64,000 nt of DNA from an uncultured Rhodoferax sp. (GCF_946221635.1 NZ_CAMIHB010000005.1:124001-188000); one strand, 5' to 3'. Shown: positions 17,197 to 25,098, counted from the stretch's first letter. The notes: generated from the letters alone by a model not told the origin. Numbers and translations: made by a program.

Positions 17197-18357
17197 ATGA
17201 CAGATTTGCAAAAACGTTCACTGCTCCAGATCGCGGCCCTGACCGCGGTTGCGAGCGCGGCCCTGGTGGGCTGTGGCAAGAAGGAAGAGCCGGCGCCCGC
17301 GCCTGCCCCTGCACCCGCAGCGTCTGCCCCCGCACCGGCCAAGCCCGAACCCCTGAAGATTGCCTTTGCCTACGTCGGCCCCGTGGGCGACGGCGGCTGG
17401 ACCTTTGCGCACGACAACGGACGCAAGGCCCTCGAAAAGGAATTCGGCGACAAGATCGTCACCTCCTTCGTGGAAAACGTGCCCGAGTCGGCTGACGCGG
17501 AGCGTGTGATCCGCGAGATGGCCAGCAGCGGCAACAAGCTGATCTTCGGCACCACCTTCGGTTACATGGAGCCCATGCTCAAGGTGGCCCCCGAGTTCAA
17601 GGACGTGAAGTTCGAGCACGCCACCGGCTACAAGCAAGCCGAGAACATGCGCACCTACGACAGCCGCACCTACGAAGGCGCGTACATGGCGGGCGTGATC
17701 GCCGGCAAGATGACCAAGACCGGCACGCTGGGCGTGGTGGCTTCCATCCCAATCCCCGAAGTGATCCGCAACATCAACAGCTTCACCCTGGGCGCGCAAA
17801 GCAGCAACCCCAAGGTCAAGACCAAGGTGGTGTGGGTGAACGGCTGGTTTGACCCACCGAAGGAAACCGAAGCCGCAACGTCCCTGATCAACGGTGGCGC
17901 CGACGTGCTGTTCCAGAACACCGACTCCCCCGCCGTGCTGAAGACCGCCGAAGCCAAGGGCAAGCGCGCCTTCGGCTGGGATTCGGACATGACTGCCTAC
18001 GGCCCCAAGGCCCACCTGGCTTCCTCCATCATCAACTGGGGTCCCTACTACATCTCGGCCACCAAGGCCGCGCTGGACGGCTCCTGGAAGGGTGGCACGG
18101 GCTCCTGGCTGGGTGTGAAGGACGGCGCGATCGACATCGTCTCCATCGCTGAAGACGTGCCCGCTGAAACCAAGGCCAAGATCGACGAGATCAAGAAGGG
18201 CCTGACCGACGGTTCCTTCGCGATCTGGAAGGGGCCCCTGAAGGACAACGCTGGCAAGGAAGTGCTGAAAGACGGCGAAACCGCCGACGACAAGTTCCTG
18301 TCGGGCGTGAACTTCTACGTCAAGGGCGTGGAAGGCAAGGTTCCTGGCGCCAAGTAA
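17197..18357 (+). CDS. BMP-family lipoprotein substrate-binding protein of purine importer
   Basis: Solute-binding lipoprotein of 386 residues (Bmp/PnrA/Med family, mostly purine nucleoside binders). The signal peptide ends in lipobox LVGC with Cys26 lipidated. An Ala/Pro linker (residues 33-48) tethers the domain to the membrane. The body starts KIAFAYVGPVGDGGWTFAHD and includes FGTTFGYMEP and ASIPIPEVIRNINSFTLG. A strong hairpin with T-rich tail sits 18 bp after the stop, which would keep this gene's mRNA more abundant than the downstream enzymes. Confidence 0.94.
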   Translation: MTDLQKRSLLQIAALTAVASAALVGCGKKEEPAPAPAPAPAASAPAPAKPEPLKIAFAYVGPVGDGGWTFAHDNGRKALEKEFGDKIVTSFVENVPESADAERVIREMASSGNKLIFGTTFGYMEPMLKVAPEFKDVKFEHATGYKQAENMRTYDSRTYEGAYMAGVIAGKMTKTGTLGVVASIPIPEVIRNINSFTLGAQSSNPKVKTKVVWVNGWFDPPKETEAATSLINGGADVLFQNTDSPAVLKTAEAKGKRAFGWDSDMTAYGPKAHLASSIINWGPYYISATKAALDGSWKGGTGSWLGVKDGAIDIVSIAEDVPAETKAKIDEIKKGLTDGSFAIWKGPLKDNAGKEVLKDGETADDKFLSGVNFYVKGVEGKVPGAK

Positions 18358-18374
18358 ATGGCAATTGCCTGATG

Positions 18375-18406
18375 AAGGGCCGCCTCCGGGCGGCCCTTTG
18401 TCTTTC
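18375..18406 (+). terminator. Rho-independent terminator/attenuator after the binding-protein gene
   Basis: A perfect 10-bp stem, AAGGGCCGCC paired with GGCGGCCCTT around a TCCG tetraloop, followed by TGTCTTTC. It lies between the importer operon and the Rieske oxygenase gene. The short, interrupted T-run suggests partial read-through into the deaminase genes. Confidence 0.8.
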
Positions 18407-18429
18407 TGAATACGAAGAAAAGAGACTGC

Positions 18430-19410
18430 ATGCGTGAATCGGCCTTTTGGCACCCCGTGGCCCAGAGCACGGCGCTGACCGACGCCCCGCTCGGTGTGGA
18501 ACTGCTGGGCGAATCCCTGGTGCTGTGGCGCGACGCCAGCGGCCAGGCCCATGCCTGGGCCGACCGGTGCCCGCACCGCGGAGCGCGCTTCTCACTGGGG
18601 CGCGTCTGCAACGGCCACCTGGAGTGTCCCTACCACGGCTGGCAGTTCGATGCCCAGGGCCAGTGCGCCCATGTGCCGGCGCTGCCGGAGTTTGTTCCCC
18701 CCACGACCCACCGCGCCCGCACCTTCGCCGCGCAGGAGCAATACGGGCTGGTCTGGGTTTGCCTGGATGAAGCCTTGGGCAGCGCACCGCCCGCCTTTGC
18801 CGCCGAGGCCGATGCGCAACTCCGCAAGGTCAACTGCGGCCCCTACGACGTGGCGACCAATGCGCCGCGCATCATCGAGAATTTTCTGGACATGGCCCAT
18901 TTCGGCTTTGTCCACGACGGCTGGCTGGGCATGCGCGCGGCCACGGCCATTGACGACTACTCGGTGGAGGCTACGTCCACGGGCTTGCGTGCCACGCAGT
19001 GCAAGGCCTGGCAACCGCAGAGCAATGTGCATTCCACCGCGCCCGCGCAGGTGGAGTACACCTACGAGGTGGTTGCGCCCTACACGGCGGTGCTGACCAA
19101 GGTGCCCGATGCGGCCAGCGTGGCGCTGCAGGGCTTCCGCGAATCGATTGCCTTGTTCATCTGCCCCGTTACGCCCGAGAGCAGCCGCGTCTGGTTCCGC
19201 CTGGCCATGGCCGACTTTGAAAGCCCGGACGCCAAGCTGCAGGACTTCCAGCACACCATCTTCATGCAGGACAAGCCGGTCTTGGAGTCGCAAAGCCCCA
19301 AACGCCTGCCGCTGGATGTGCGCGCCGAGTTGCACACGGCGGCGGACAAGGCATCCTCGGCCTACCGCCGCTTTTTGAAACAACAGAACATCACTTTTGG
19401 AGTCTGCTGA
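18430..19410 (+). CDS. Rieske-type aromatic-ring/purine oxygenase, alpha-subunit family
   Basis: A 326-residue non-haem iron oxygenase. Rieske 2Fe-2S ligands are Cys47/His49 (CPHRG) and Cys66/His69 (CPYHGW). The mononuclear iron site appears as NFLDMAHFGFVHDG, about residues 152-165. It needs a reductase that is not encoded nearby. The stop overlaps the start of the adenine/adenosine deaminase gene, so it belongs to the purine set. By analogy with the HpxDE Rieske system of Klebsiella, which oxidises hypoxanthine, a purine substrate is plausible, but similarity to vanillate-demethylase-like enzymes means other aromatics cannot be excluded. Confidence 0.85.
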   Translation: MRESAFWHPVAQSTALTDAPLGVELLGESLVLWRDASGQAHAWADRCPHRGARFSLGRVCNGHLECPYHGWQFDAQGQCAHVPALPEFVPPTTHRARTFAAQEQYGLVWVCLDEALGSAPPAFAAEADAQLRKVNCGPYDVATNAPRIIENFLDMAHFGFVHDGWLGMRAATAIDDYSVEATSTGLRATQCKAWQPQSNVHSTAPAQVEYTYEVVAPYTAVLTKVPDAASVALQGFRESIALFICPVTPESSRVWFRLAMADFESPDAKLQDFQHTIFMQDKPVLESQSPKRLPLDVRAELHTAADKASSAYRRFLKQQNITFGVC

Positions 19411-20462
19411 TGGCCTCTACCTACCCCACCGTCAAACCCCTTGCGGCAGACCGCTTGCCCGCGCTGCTGCGCGCCATGCCCAAGGCCGAGCTGCACATGC
19501 ACATCGAAGGCTCGCTGGAGCCCGAACTGATGTTCGCCCTGGCCAAGCGCAACCAGGTGCCGCTGCGTTTCCCCAGCGAGCAGGCGCTGCGCGATGCCTA
19601 TGTGTTCAACAACCTGCAGGAGTTTCTGGACATCTACCACGAGGGCACCATGGTGCTCAAGACCGAGCAGGACTTCTACGACATGACCTGCGCTTACCTA
19701 GCGCGTGCACAAGCCGACAACGTGCTGCACACCGAAATCTTCTTCGACACCCAGACCCACACGGGCCACGGCCTGAGTGCCGACGTCGTCATCAACGGCC
19801 TGTACCGCGCTTGCCAGGATGCGCCGGCCAAGTTCGGCATGACGGCTTCGCTGATCCTGTGCTTCCTGCGTCACCTCAGCGAAGAAGAAGCCTTTGAATG
19901 CCTGGAACAGGCGCTGCCGCTGCGCGACAAGATCGTGGGCATTGGCCTGGCGTCCAGCGAAGTGGGCCACCCGCCCGAAAAGTTTGCCAAGGTCTACGCC
20001 CGGGCGCGTGAGCTGGGCTTCCGCCTGGTAGCCCATGCGGGAGAAGAAGCGCCACCGGCCTACATCTGGAGCGCGCTCGACGTGCTCAAGGTGGAGCGCA
20101 TCGACCATGGCGTGCAGGCCATTCACGACGCCGCGCTGATGCAGCGCCTGGCCCAGGACAAGATGCCGCTGACCGTGTGCCCGCTCTCCAATCTCAAGCT
20201 GCGCGTGTTCCCCACGCTGGCCCAGCACAACATCGGCACCATGCTGGACGCGGGCATCGTGGCTACGGTCAACTCCGACGATCCGGCCTACTTTGGCGGG
20301 TACCTGAACGAGAACTTCACCCAGACCTTCGCGGCCCTGGGCCTGGGCGCGCAGCAGGCCTATACCCTGGCGCGCAACAGCTTCGAGGCCAGCTTCATCG
20401 ATGCCTCGCTGCGCAGCCGCTATGTGGACCGGCTGAACGAGGTGTTTGCAACCTTTGCCTGA
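19410..20462 (+). CDS. Adenine deaminase (adenosine-deaminase superfamily); adenosine deaminase is the alternative
   Basis: A 350-residue zinc hydrolase removing the 6-amino group of adenine or adenosine. Zinc ligands His29 and His31 are in AELHMHIEGSLEPEL. The catalytic region is HAGEEAPPAYIWSALDVLKVERIDHGV, and the late aspartates are VNSDDPAYFGGY. The HAGEE..PAYIW and ERIDHGV wording resembles the adenine-deaminase branch (fungal Aah1, P. aeruginosa PA0148) more than E. coli Add, whose motif reads HAGEAAGPESIW. It is coupled to the Rieske gene by a one-base overlap. Confidence 0.85.
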   Translation: MASTYPTVKPLAADRLPALLRAMPKAELHMHIEGSLEPELMFALAKRNQVPLRFPSEQALRDAYVFNNLQEFLDIYHEGTMVLKTEQDFYDMTCAYLARAQADNVLHTEIFFDTQTHTGHGLSADVVINGLYRACQDAPAKFGMTASLILCFLRHLSEEEAFECLEQALPLRDKIVGIGLASSEVGHPPEKFAKVYARARELGFRLVAHAGEEAPPAYIWSALDVLKVERIDHGVQAIHDAALMQRLAQDKMPLTVCPLSNLKLRVFPTLAQHNIGTMLDAGIVATVNSDDPAYFGGYLNENFTQTFAALGLGAQQAYTLARNSFEASFIDASLRSRYVDRLNEVFATFA

Positions 20463-20471
20463 GATTGCAGT

Positions 20472-20515
20472 GCTACTGTTTTAGTAGCTGCTAGCGCAAT
20501 GTCTACGAGGGCTGG
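20472..20515 (+). repeat. 44-bp dispersed element, copy 4 (over the Sel1 gene stop)
   Basis: Between the adenine deaminase and Sel1 genes. Hairpin GCTAC-N7-GTAGC perfect. Its 3' third encodes, antisense, the last Sel1 codons and TAG stop. Confidence 0.9.
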
Positions 20516-21306
20516 TGGCTGTTTTCCTTGAGAAAACGGGCCCGCTCCAGCATCTGCTCTCCCACGGCCCGAAAACCCGCGTGGGGGGATTGCAGCAGCA
20601 GCGGTCCGACCTCTTCCTGGTAGGCGCGGGTCGCGGTCAGGGGAACCTTGCGTAGCCACTCCAAGGCCTCATCCACCTGGCCGCGTTGGGCCAGCATGCC
20701 GGCGTAGTTGAACTGGCCGCGGAAGTCGCCGCCCCTGGCGCCTTCCTCGAAACAGACAAAGGCCGCATCCAGGTCTTTGGGCACCACCAGGCCGGTCTCA
20801 AAAAAGCGGCCGATCTTGGTCTTGGATTTCACATGGCCCTGGCTGGCCGCGCGGCGGTACCAGTCCAGCGCGGCCGCAGGGTCCCGCGCCACGCCCTTGC
20901 CCGTGGCCAGCAGGTTGGCCAGGTTGTACATGGCCGCGTCCAGGCCCTTCTGGGCAGCCTGGCGGTACCAGTTGGCGGCGGCGACATCGTCGGCCTGCGT
21001 GCCCCAGCCGTTCTCAAAACAGCGCCCCGCCATGTTCATGCCCATGGGGTGGCCCTGGCGCGCCGCCTTCAAAAACCAGGCCAGGCCATCCACCGGGCTG
21101 GGGGCTTGACCATGGCCGTCCAGCAGCCATTGGCCCAAGGTGATCTGGGCGTCGGCATTGCCCAGGCGCGCGCCGTGCAGCATCCACTGCGCGGCGGCCA
21201 CCGGCTCGCCCGCAATGGCGGCCTGCCAGTCCGCCGTACCCAGCGCAGCCAAGGCTTCGGGAGAGGCGGGCAGGGGAGGCAGGGGGGCGGGCGAAACGGC
21301 AGACAT
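20503..21306 (-). CDS. Sel1/TPR-repeat protein, possibly iron-regulated
   Basis: A 267-residue protein of Sel1-like repeats, for example AQITLGQWLLDGHGQAPSPVDGLAWF, MAGRCFENGWGT, YNLANLLATGKGVARDPAAALDWYRRAA. These form helical adaptor solenoids. No signal peptide is seen. The start MSAVSPAPLPP is used; a TTG at 21339 would place the start codon inside the Fur-like palindrome. Similar Sel1 proteins sit beside the Fur-regulated piuC dioxygenase in other bacteria (recalled, not checked). The last six codons and the stop lie within a copy of the 44-bp element. Confidence 0.8.
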   Translation of the reverse strand: MSAVSPAPLPPLPASPEALAALGTADWQAAIAGEPVAAAQWMLHGARLGNADAQITLGQWLLDGHGQAPSPVDGLAWFLKAARQGHPMGMNMAGRCFENGWGTQADDVAAANWYRQAAQKGLDAAMYNLANLLATGKGVARDPAAALDWYRRAASQGHVKSKTKIGRFFETGLVVPKDLDAAFVCFEEGARGGDFRGQFNYAGMLAQRGQVDEALEWLRKVPLTATRAYQEEVGPLLLQSPHAGFRAVGEQMLERARFLKENSHQPS

Positions 21307-21323
21307 GGGGGTAGACCAACAAA

Positions 21324-21338
21324 TGAGAATAACTCTCA
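21324..21338. promoter_or_regulatory. Candidate Fur box
   Basis: TGAGAATAACTCTCA has a 7-1-7 layout with 12 of 15 positions agreeing with the Fur core TGATAATNATTATCA, and a TGAGA/TCTCA palindrome. It lies 17 bp upstream of the Sel1 gene start and about 110 bp upstream of the second BMP gene. It would repress the Sel1 gene under iron sufficiency. Confidence 0.5.
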
Positions 21339-21373
21339 ATTATGCCAAGTCTGGCGTGCGAAGGCCCTGCGGG

Positions 21374-21430
21374 TAAAATACGCCCCAAGGCCCGCTGCTC
21401 CGGCGGGCCTTGTCTTTTTCCGTTCGGAGC
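21374..21430 (+). promoter_or_regulatory. Promoter -10 and structured leader of the BMP-queE-queD operon
   Basis: TAAAAT (21374-21379) resembles a -10 box. Just downstream, AAGGCCCGC (21387-21395) pairs perfectly with GCGGGCCTT (21403-21411), and GTCTTTTT follows. The loop GCTCCG (21397-21402) is complementary to CGGAGC (21425-21430), immediately before the AGAGGA ribosome site. It could be a plain terminator for antisense transcription, an attenuator, or a pseudoknotted leader. Confidence 0.45.
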
Positions 21431-21446
21431 CATGTAGAGGACTACC

Positions 21447-22550
21447 ATGTATAAAAACCTCGCCGCCACGCTCGTGGCCGCTTGCTGTTTTCTGTTGGCG
21501 CCGCCGGCTGCCATTTCCCAAACCCCTGATTCCGCCAAGGACCAGCCGCTCAAGATCGGCTTTGTCTATGTTGCGCCCCTGGGCGACGCCGGCTGGGTGC
21601 ACCAGCACGAGGAAGGCCGCCTGGCCGTGGCCGCCGCACTGGGCGCCAAGGTGCAGACCACCTATGTAGAGAACGTGGCCGAAGGCCCGGACGCCGAGCG
21701 CGTGATCCGCGATCTGGCGCGCCAGGGCCACCAGCTCATCTTCACGCCCAGCTTTGGCTACATGGAGCCCACGCTCAAGGTGGCACAGGAGTTTCCGAAC
21801 GTGAAATTCGAGTCCATCACCGGCTACAAGACCGCGCCCAATGTAGCCACCGCCAATGCGCGCTACTACGAGGGCCGCTACCTCGCGGGCGTGGCCGCGG
21901 GCCGCATGACGAAAAGCAAGGTGGCCGGCTATGTGGCGGGCTTCCCCATCCCCGAGGTGCTGCAGGGCATCAACGCCTTCACGCTGGGCATGCGCTCGGT
22001 CAACCCGCAGGCGCAGGTCAAGGTGGTGTGGCTGGGCGAGTGGTTCAACCCGCCGCGCGAGCGCGACGCGGCCATGACGCTGTTCAACCAGGGCGCGGAT
22101 GTGATGGCCTTCCACACCGGCTCCACCGCCGTGATGGCGGCGGCCCAGGAGCGCGGCAAGCTGGCCGTGGCCTACCACTCCGACATGCGCAAGATTGCAC
22201 CCGACGCGCAGATCGTAGCCGTCACCCACCAGTGGGGCGCTTATTACACGGCGCGCGCCAAGGCCGTGCTGGATGGCAGCTGGAAGAGCGGCCAGGTCTG
22301 GGGCGGCGTGAAGGAGGGCATGATCCGCGTGGGCGACTTCGGCAGCAAGGTGCCCCAGGCCGTGCAGGCCGAAGTGCTGCAGCGCCAGCAAGACATTGCT
22401 GCCGGCAGGCTGCATCCCTTTGCTGCCAAGACGGACGTGCTGGACAACGAAGGCAAGCTGGTCATCGCCAAGGGCAAGACCCTGAGCGACGCCGACATCC
22501 TGGGCATGAACTGGCTGGTGGCCGGCGTGCAGGGCAAGATCAGCCACTAG
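21447..22550 (+). CDS. Second BMP-family substrate-binding protein, in operon with queE-queD
   Basis: A 367-residue periplasmic BMP/PnrA-family protein. Unlike the first, it has a Sec-type leader (LLAPPAAIS-QT) with no lipobox cysteine, so it would be soluble. The fold motifs match: KIGFVYVAPLGDAGWVHQHE, FTPSFGYMEPTLK, GFPIPEVLQGINAFTLGMRS. It has no permease or ATPase of its own here. Only nine bases separate it from queE, suggesting a role in supplying a purine or 7-deazapurine. It may share the importer encoded at 13577-17149. Confidence 0.9.
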   Translation: MYKNLAATLVAACCFLLAPPAAISQTPDSAKDQPLKIGFVYVAPLGDAGWVHQHEEGRLAVAAALGAKVQTTYVENVAEGPDAERVIRDLARQGHQLIFTPSFGYMEPTLKVAQEFPNVKFESITGYKTAPNVATANARYYEGRYLAGVAAGRMTKSKVAGYVAGFPIPEVLQGINAFTLGMRSVNPQAQVKVVWLGEWFNPPRERDAAMTLFNQGADVMAFHTGSTAVMAAAQERGKLAVAYHSDMRKIAPDAQIVAVTHQWGAYYTARAKAVLDGSWKSGQVWGGVKEGMIRVGDFGSKVPQAVQAEVLQRQQDIAAGRLHPFAAKTDVLDNEGKLVIAKGKTLSDADILGMNWLVAGVQGKISH

Positions 22551-22559
22551 GAGCCGGCG

Positions 22560-23195
22560 ATGACCTACCAGATCAAGGAAATTTTCTACACGCTGCAGGG
22601 CGAGGGCTCCAACGCGGGTCGCCCCGCGGTGTTCTGCCGCTTTGCCGGCTGTAACCTCTGGACCGGCCGCGAGCAGGACCGGGCCAACGCCGTCTGCCAG
22701 TTCTGCGACACCGACTTTGTGGGCACCGACGGCACGCTGGGTGGCAAGTTCAAGACCGCGCAGGCGCTGGCCGAGCGCATTGCCGCGCAGTGGCCGGACA
22801 CCGATGCGGCCAACCGCTTTGTGGTGCTGACCGGTGGTGAGCCGCTGCTGCAGGTGGATGCCGCGCTGATTGATGCGCTGCACGCCCTGGGCTTCCAGAT
22901 CGCCGTGGAAACCAATGGCACGATTGCCGCGCCCGAGGGCATCGACTGGATCTGCGTGAGTCCCAAGGCGGGATCCACCTGGGTACAGCGCAGTGGGCAT
23001 GAGCTCAAGCTGGTCTGGCCCCAGCCCGGCATCACGCTGGCGGAGTGCGAGGCGGCGGATTTTGAGCACCGCTACCTGCAACCCATGGACAACATCCTGC
23101 GGGCCGACAACACCCGGGCCTGCATTGCGCAGTGCCTGGAGCGCCCGCAGTGGCGCCTGTCCCTGCAAACCCACAAGATCACAGGCATCCGATGA
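22560..23195 (+). CDS. queE: 7-carboxy-7-deazaguanine synthase
   Basis: Radical-SAM enzyme that contracts 6-carboxytetrahydropterin to 7-carboxy-7-deazaguanine on the path to queuosine. The 211-residue protein has the unusual cluster motif C-X14-C-X2-C (Cys31, Cys46, Cys49), as described for Burkholderia multivorans QueE, instead of CX3CX2C. The N-terminus IKEIFYTLQGEGSNAGRP binds substrate and GG(E) appears in VLTGGEPLLQ. The stop overlaps the queD start (ATGA). Confidence 0.95.
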   Translation: MTYQIKEIFYTLQGEGSNAGRPAVFCRFAGCNLWTGREQDRANAVCQFCDTDFVGTDGTLGGKFKTAQALAERIAAQWPDTDAANRFVVLTGGEPLLQVDAALIDALHALGFQIAVETNGTIAAPEGIDWICVSPKAGSTWVQRSGHELKLVWPQPGITLAECEAADFEHRYLQPMDNILRADNTRACIAQCLERPQWRLSLQTHKITGIR

Positions 23196-23596
23196 CCCAA
23201 GTACCCACCACCCCCATCCCGCGCCGTTGCGAGGTGAGCCAGAAGTTCTTCTTCGACGCCGCCCATACCTTGAAGCGCACGCTGGACGATGCCGAAGAGG
23301 TCGCCGGCAGCCGCCGCATCCACGGCCACACCTACCACGCTGAAGTCACCGTCGCCGGCAGCGCCGATGAAGACACCGGCATGGTGGTGGACCTGGGCCA
23401 CCTGCGCAACGCCATTGCCGTGCTGCGCCCGCAGCTGGACCACCACCTGTTGGACGAAGTGGAAGGCCTGGGCCCGCCGACGCTGGAAAACCTGGCCGCC
23501 TACATCTGGCGCGCCATGGCGGTGCAATTCAGTGGCCTGTGGCAGGTGCGCGTCTGGCGCGAGGGCATTGGCGACAGCTGTACGCTGCGCGCCTGA
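23192..23596 (+). CDS. queD: 6-carboxytetrahydropterin synthase family
   Basis: A 134-residue T-fold enzyme converting dihydroneopterin triphosphate to 6-carboxytetrahydropterin, the substrate of QueE. Zinc ligands are His25 (FFFDAAHTL), His44 and His46 (RIHGHTYH). The catalytic cysteine normally four residues before HGH (CxxxHGH in E. coli QueD) is Ser40 here (SRRIHGH). The sequence still has the acid-rich core and C-terminal REGIGDSC. Coupled to queE by overlap. The function is well supported by context, the chemistry less so. Confidence 0.85.
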   Translation: MTQVPTTPIPRRCEVSQKFFFDAAHTLKRTLDDAEEVAGSRRIHGHTYHAEVTVAGSADEDTGMVVDLGHLRNAIAVLRPQLDHHLLDEVEGLGPPTLENLAAYIWRAMAVQFSGLWQVRVWREGIGDSCTLRA

Positions 23597-23679
23597 CGAC
23601 CTGAACGTGTGGCCCGACCCATAAGGGCTATGCGTGCCTTGGTATGGACATTGCTGCGCTGCGCACTATGCTTGCCCGC

Positions 23680-24990
23680 ATGAAAGCCTACCGTGCCTCC
23701 CTCCTGTGGTTTGCCCCCGATGTCCCCGGGCAGGCCCGCTTTGAAACCGACGGCCTGCTCGTCGTGGGCCCCAATGCCCAGGGCCGCCCAGTGGTGCAGG
23801 CCGTCGGCGCCTACAGCACCCTGGCGCCCCAGTACCCGCAACTGGCGGTGGAGCATTTCCCCGGCCGCATCATCGCGCCGGGCTTTATCGACCTGCACAT
23901 CCATTACCCGCAGACCAACGTCATCGGCTCGCCGGCCCCGGGCCTGCTGCCCTGGCTGGACAACTACACCTTTCCAGAAGAGAAACGATTCGCAGCCCCC
24001 GAATACAGTGCGCAAGCAGCTAGCTTTTTTATAGCGGAGCTGCTGCGCAACGGCGTCACCAGCGCACTCACCTTTGCCACCTCGCATGTGGAGTCGGTCA
24101 ATGCCCTGTTTGCCGAGGCGCAGGCGCAGCAAATGCGCCTGATCACCGGCCTGTGCCTGATGGACCGCCATGCGCCCGACTACCTGGTGAACCAGGGGCA
24201 GGGCGGCGTGAGCGGTACCGAGCAAAGCCTGCGCGACACCGAGGCGCTGATCCAGCGCTGGCACGGCGTGGACCGCCTGGGCTACGCCATCACGCCGCGC
24301 TTCGCCCCCACCAGTACCGAAGCCCAACTGCGCGGCGCGGGCGAGCTGGCCAAGCAGTACGGCGATGTCTGGATCCAGAGCCATGTGGCCGAGAACAAGG
24401 ACGAGATCACCTGGGCGCGTGAGTTGTTCCCCCAGTCCCGCAGCTACCTGGCCACTTACGACGACTTCGGCCTGATGCGCGACCGCGCTATCTACGCCCA
24501 CTGCATCCACTTCGACGACGACGACCGCGCGCTGATGCGCGACACTGGTGCAGCCGCCGCCGTCAGCCCCACCAGCAACCTGTTTTTGGGCAGCGGCTTC
24601 TTCGACTACGAGGGCGCCGACCGCGTGGGCTACCAATACGGCCTGGCCAGCGACGTGGGTGGCGGCACCAGCTTCAGCCCCTTCCACACCATGCTCGCTG
24701 CCTACTACGTGGGGCGCGAGGGCCAGACCAAGCCCGGCCTGTCCCTCTCGCCCCAGCACCTGTGGTGGCAGCACACGGCGGGTGCGGCGGCGGCGCTGGG
24801 GCTGGGTGGGGTGGTGGGCAACCTGCTGCCCGGCTGCGAGGCCGACTTTGTCGTCATCCAACCCCAGGCCACGCCGCTGCTGGCGCGCAAGACGGCGCTG
24901 GCCTCCAACCTGGACGAGCTGCTGTTCAGCCTCATCGTGCTGGGTGATGACCGGCTGATCGAGCGCACCGTGATTTCTCAGGCCATTTAG
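23680..24990 (+). CDS. guaD: Guanine deaminase
   Basis: Zinc amidohydrolase turning guanine into xanthine, which xanthine dehydrogenase then oxidises. The protein is 436 residues from the ATG of MKAYRASLLWFAPD; in-frame ATGs at 23644 and 23668 are possible but less conserved-looking. The metal motif GFIDLHIHYPQTN (about 75), the bound-water region HVAENKDEI, HCIHFDDDD and SPTSNLFLGSGFFD define the family. A 44-bp element copy in reverse orientation is translated at about residues 105-119 (APEYSAQAASFFIA). Confidence 0.93.
   Translation: MKAYRASLLWFAPDVPGQARFETDGLLVVGPNAQGRPVVQAVGAYSTLAPQYPQLAVEHFPGRIIAPGFIDLHIHYPQTNVIGSPAPGLLPWLDNYTFPEEKRFAAPEYSAQAASFFIAELLRNGVTSALTFATSHVESVNALFAEAQAQQMRLITGLCLMDRHAPDYLVNQGQGGVSGTEQSLRDTEALIQRWHGVDRLGYAITPRFAPTSTEAQLRGAGELAKQYGDVWIQSHVAENKDEITWARELFPQSRSYLATYDDFGLMRDRAIYAHCIHFDDDDRALMRDTGAAAAVSPTSNLFLGSGFFDYEGADRVGYQYGLASDVGGGTSFSPFHTMLAAYYVGREGQTKPGLSLSPQHLWWQHTAGAAAALGLGGVVGNLLPGCEADFVVIQPQATPLLARKTALASNLDELLFSLIVLGDDRLIERTVISQAI
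23992..24035 (-). repeat. 44-bp dispersed element, copy 5 (inside guaD, antisense)
   Basis: Opposite to the gene's strand, read as APEYSAQAASFFIA. Keeps TAGCTGCTTGCGCA and CGGGGGCT. Confidence 0.85.
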
Positions 24991-24994
24991 GCCT

Positions 24995-25038
24995 CCAGCC
25001 CTCGTGGAATATGCGCAGGTAGCTCCTGATTTTGTAGC
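24995..25038 (-). repeat. 44-bp dispersed element, copy 6 (between guaD and the MFS gene)
   Basis: Intergenic, four bases after the guaD stop. Keeps TGCGCATATTCCACGAGGG followed by CTGG. Confidence 0.88.
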
Positions 25039-25098
25039 GTAGCTTTGGAGGGGTCAAGGGTTATCCCGTATAGTTCTTGGCCTAGCCCCAAGGAACCC

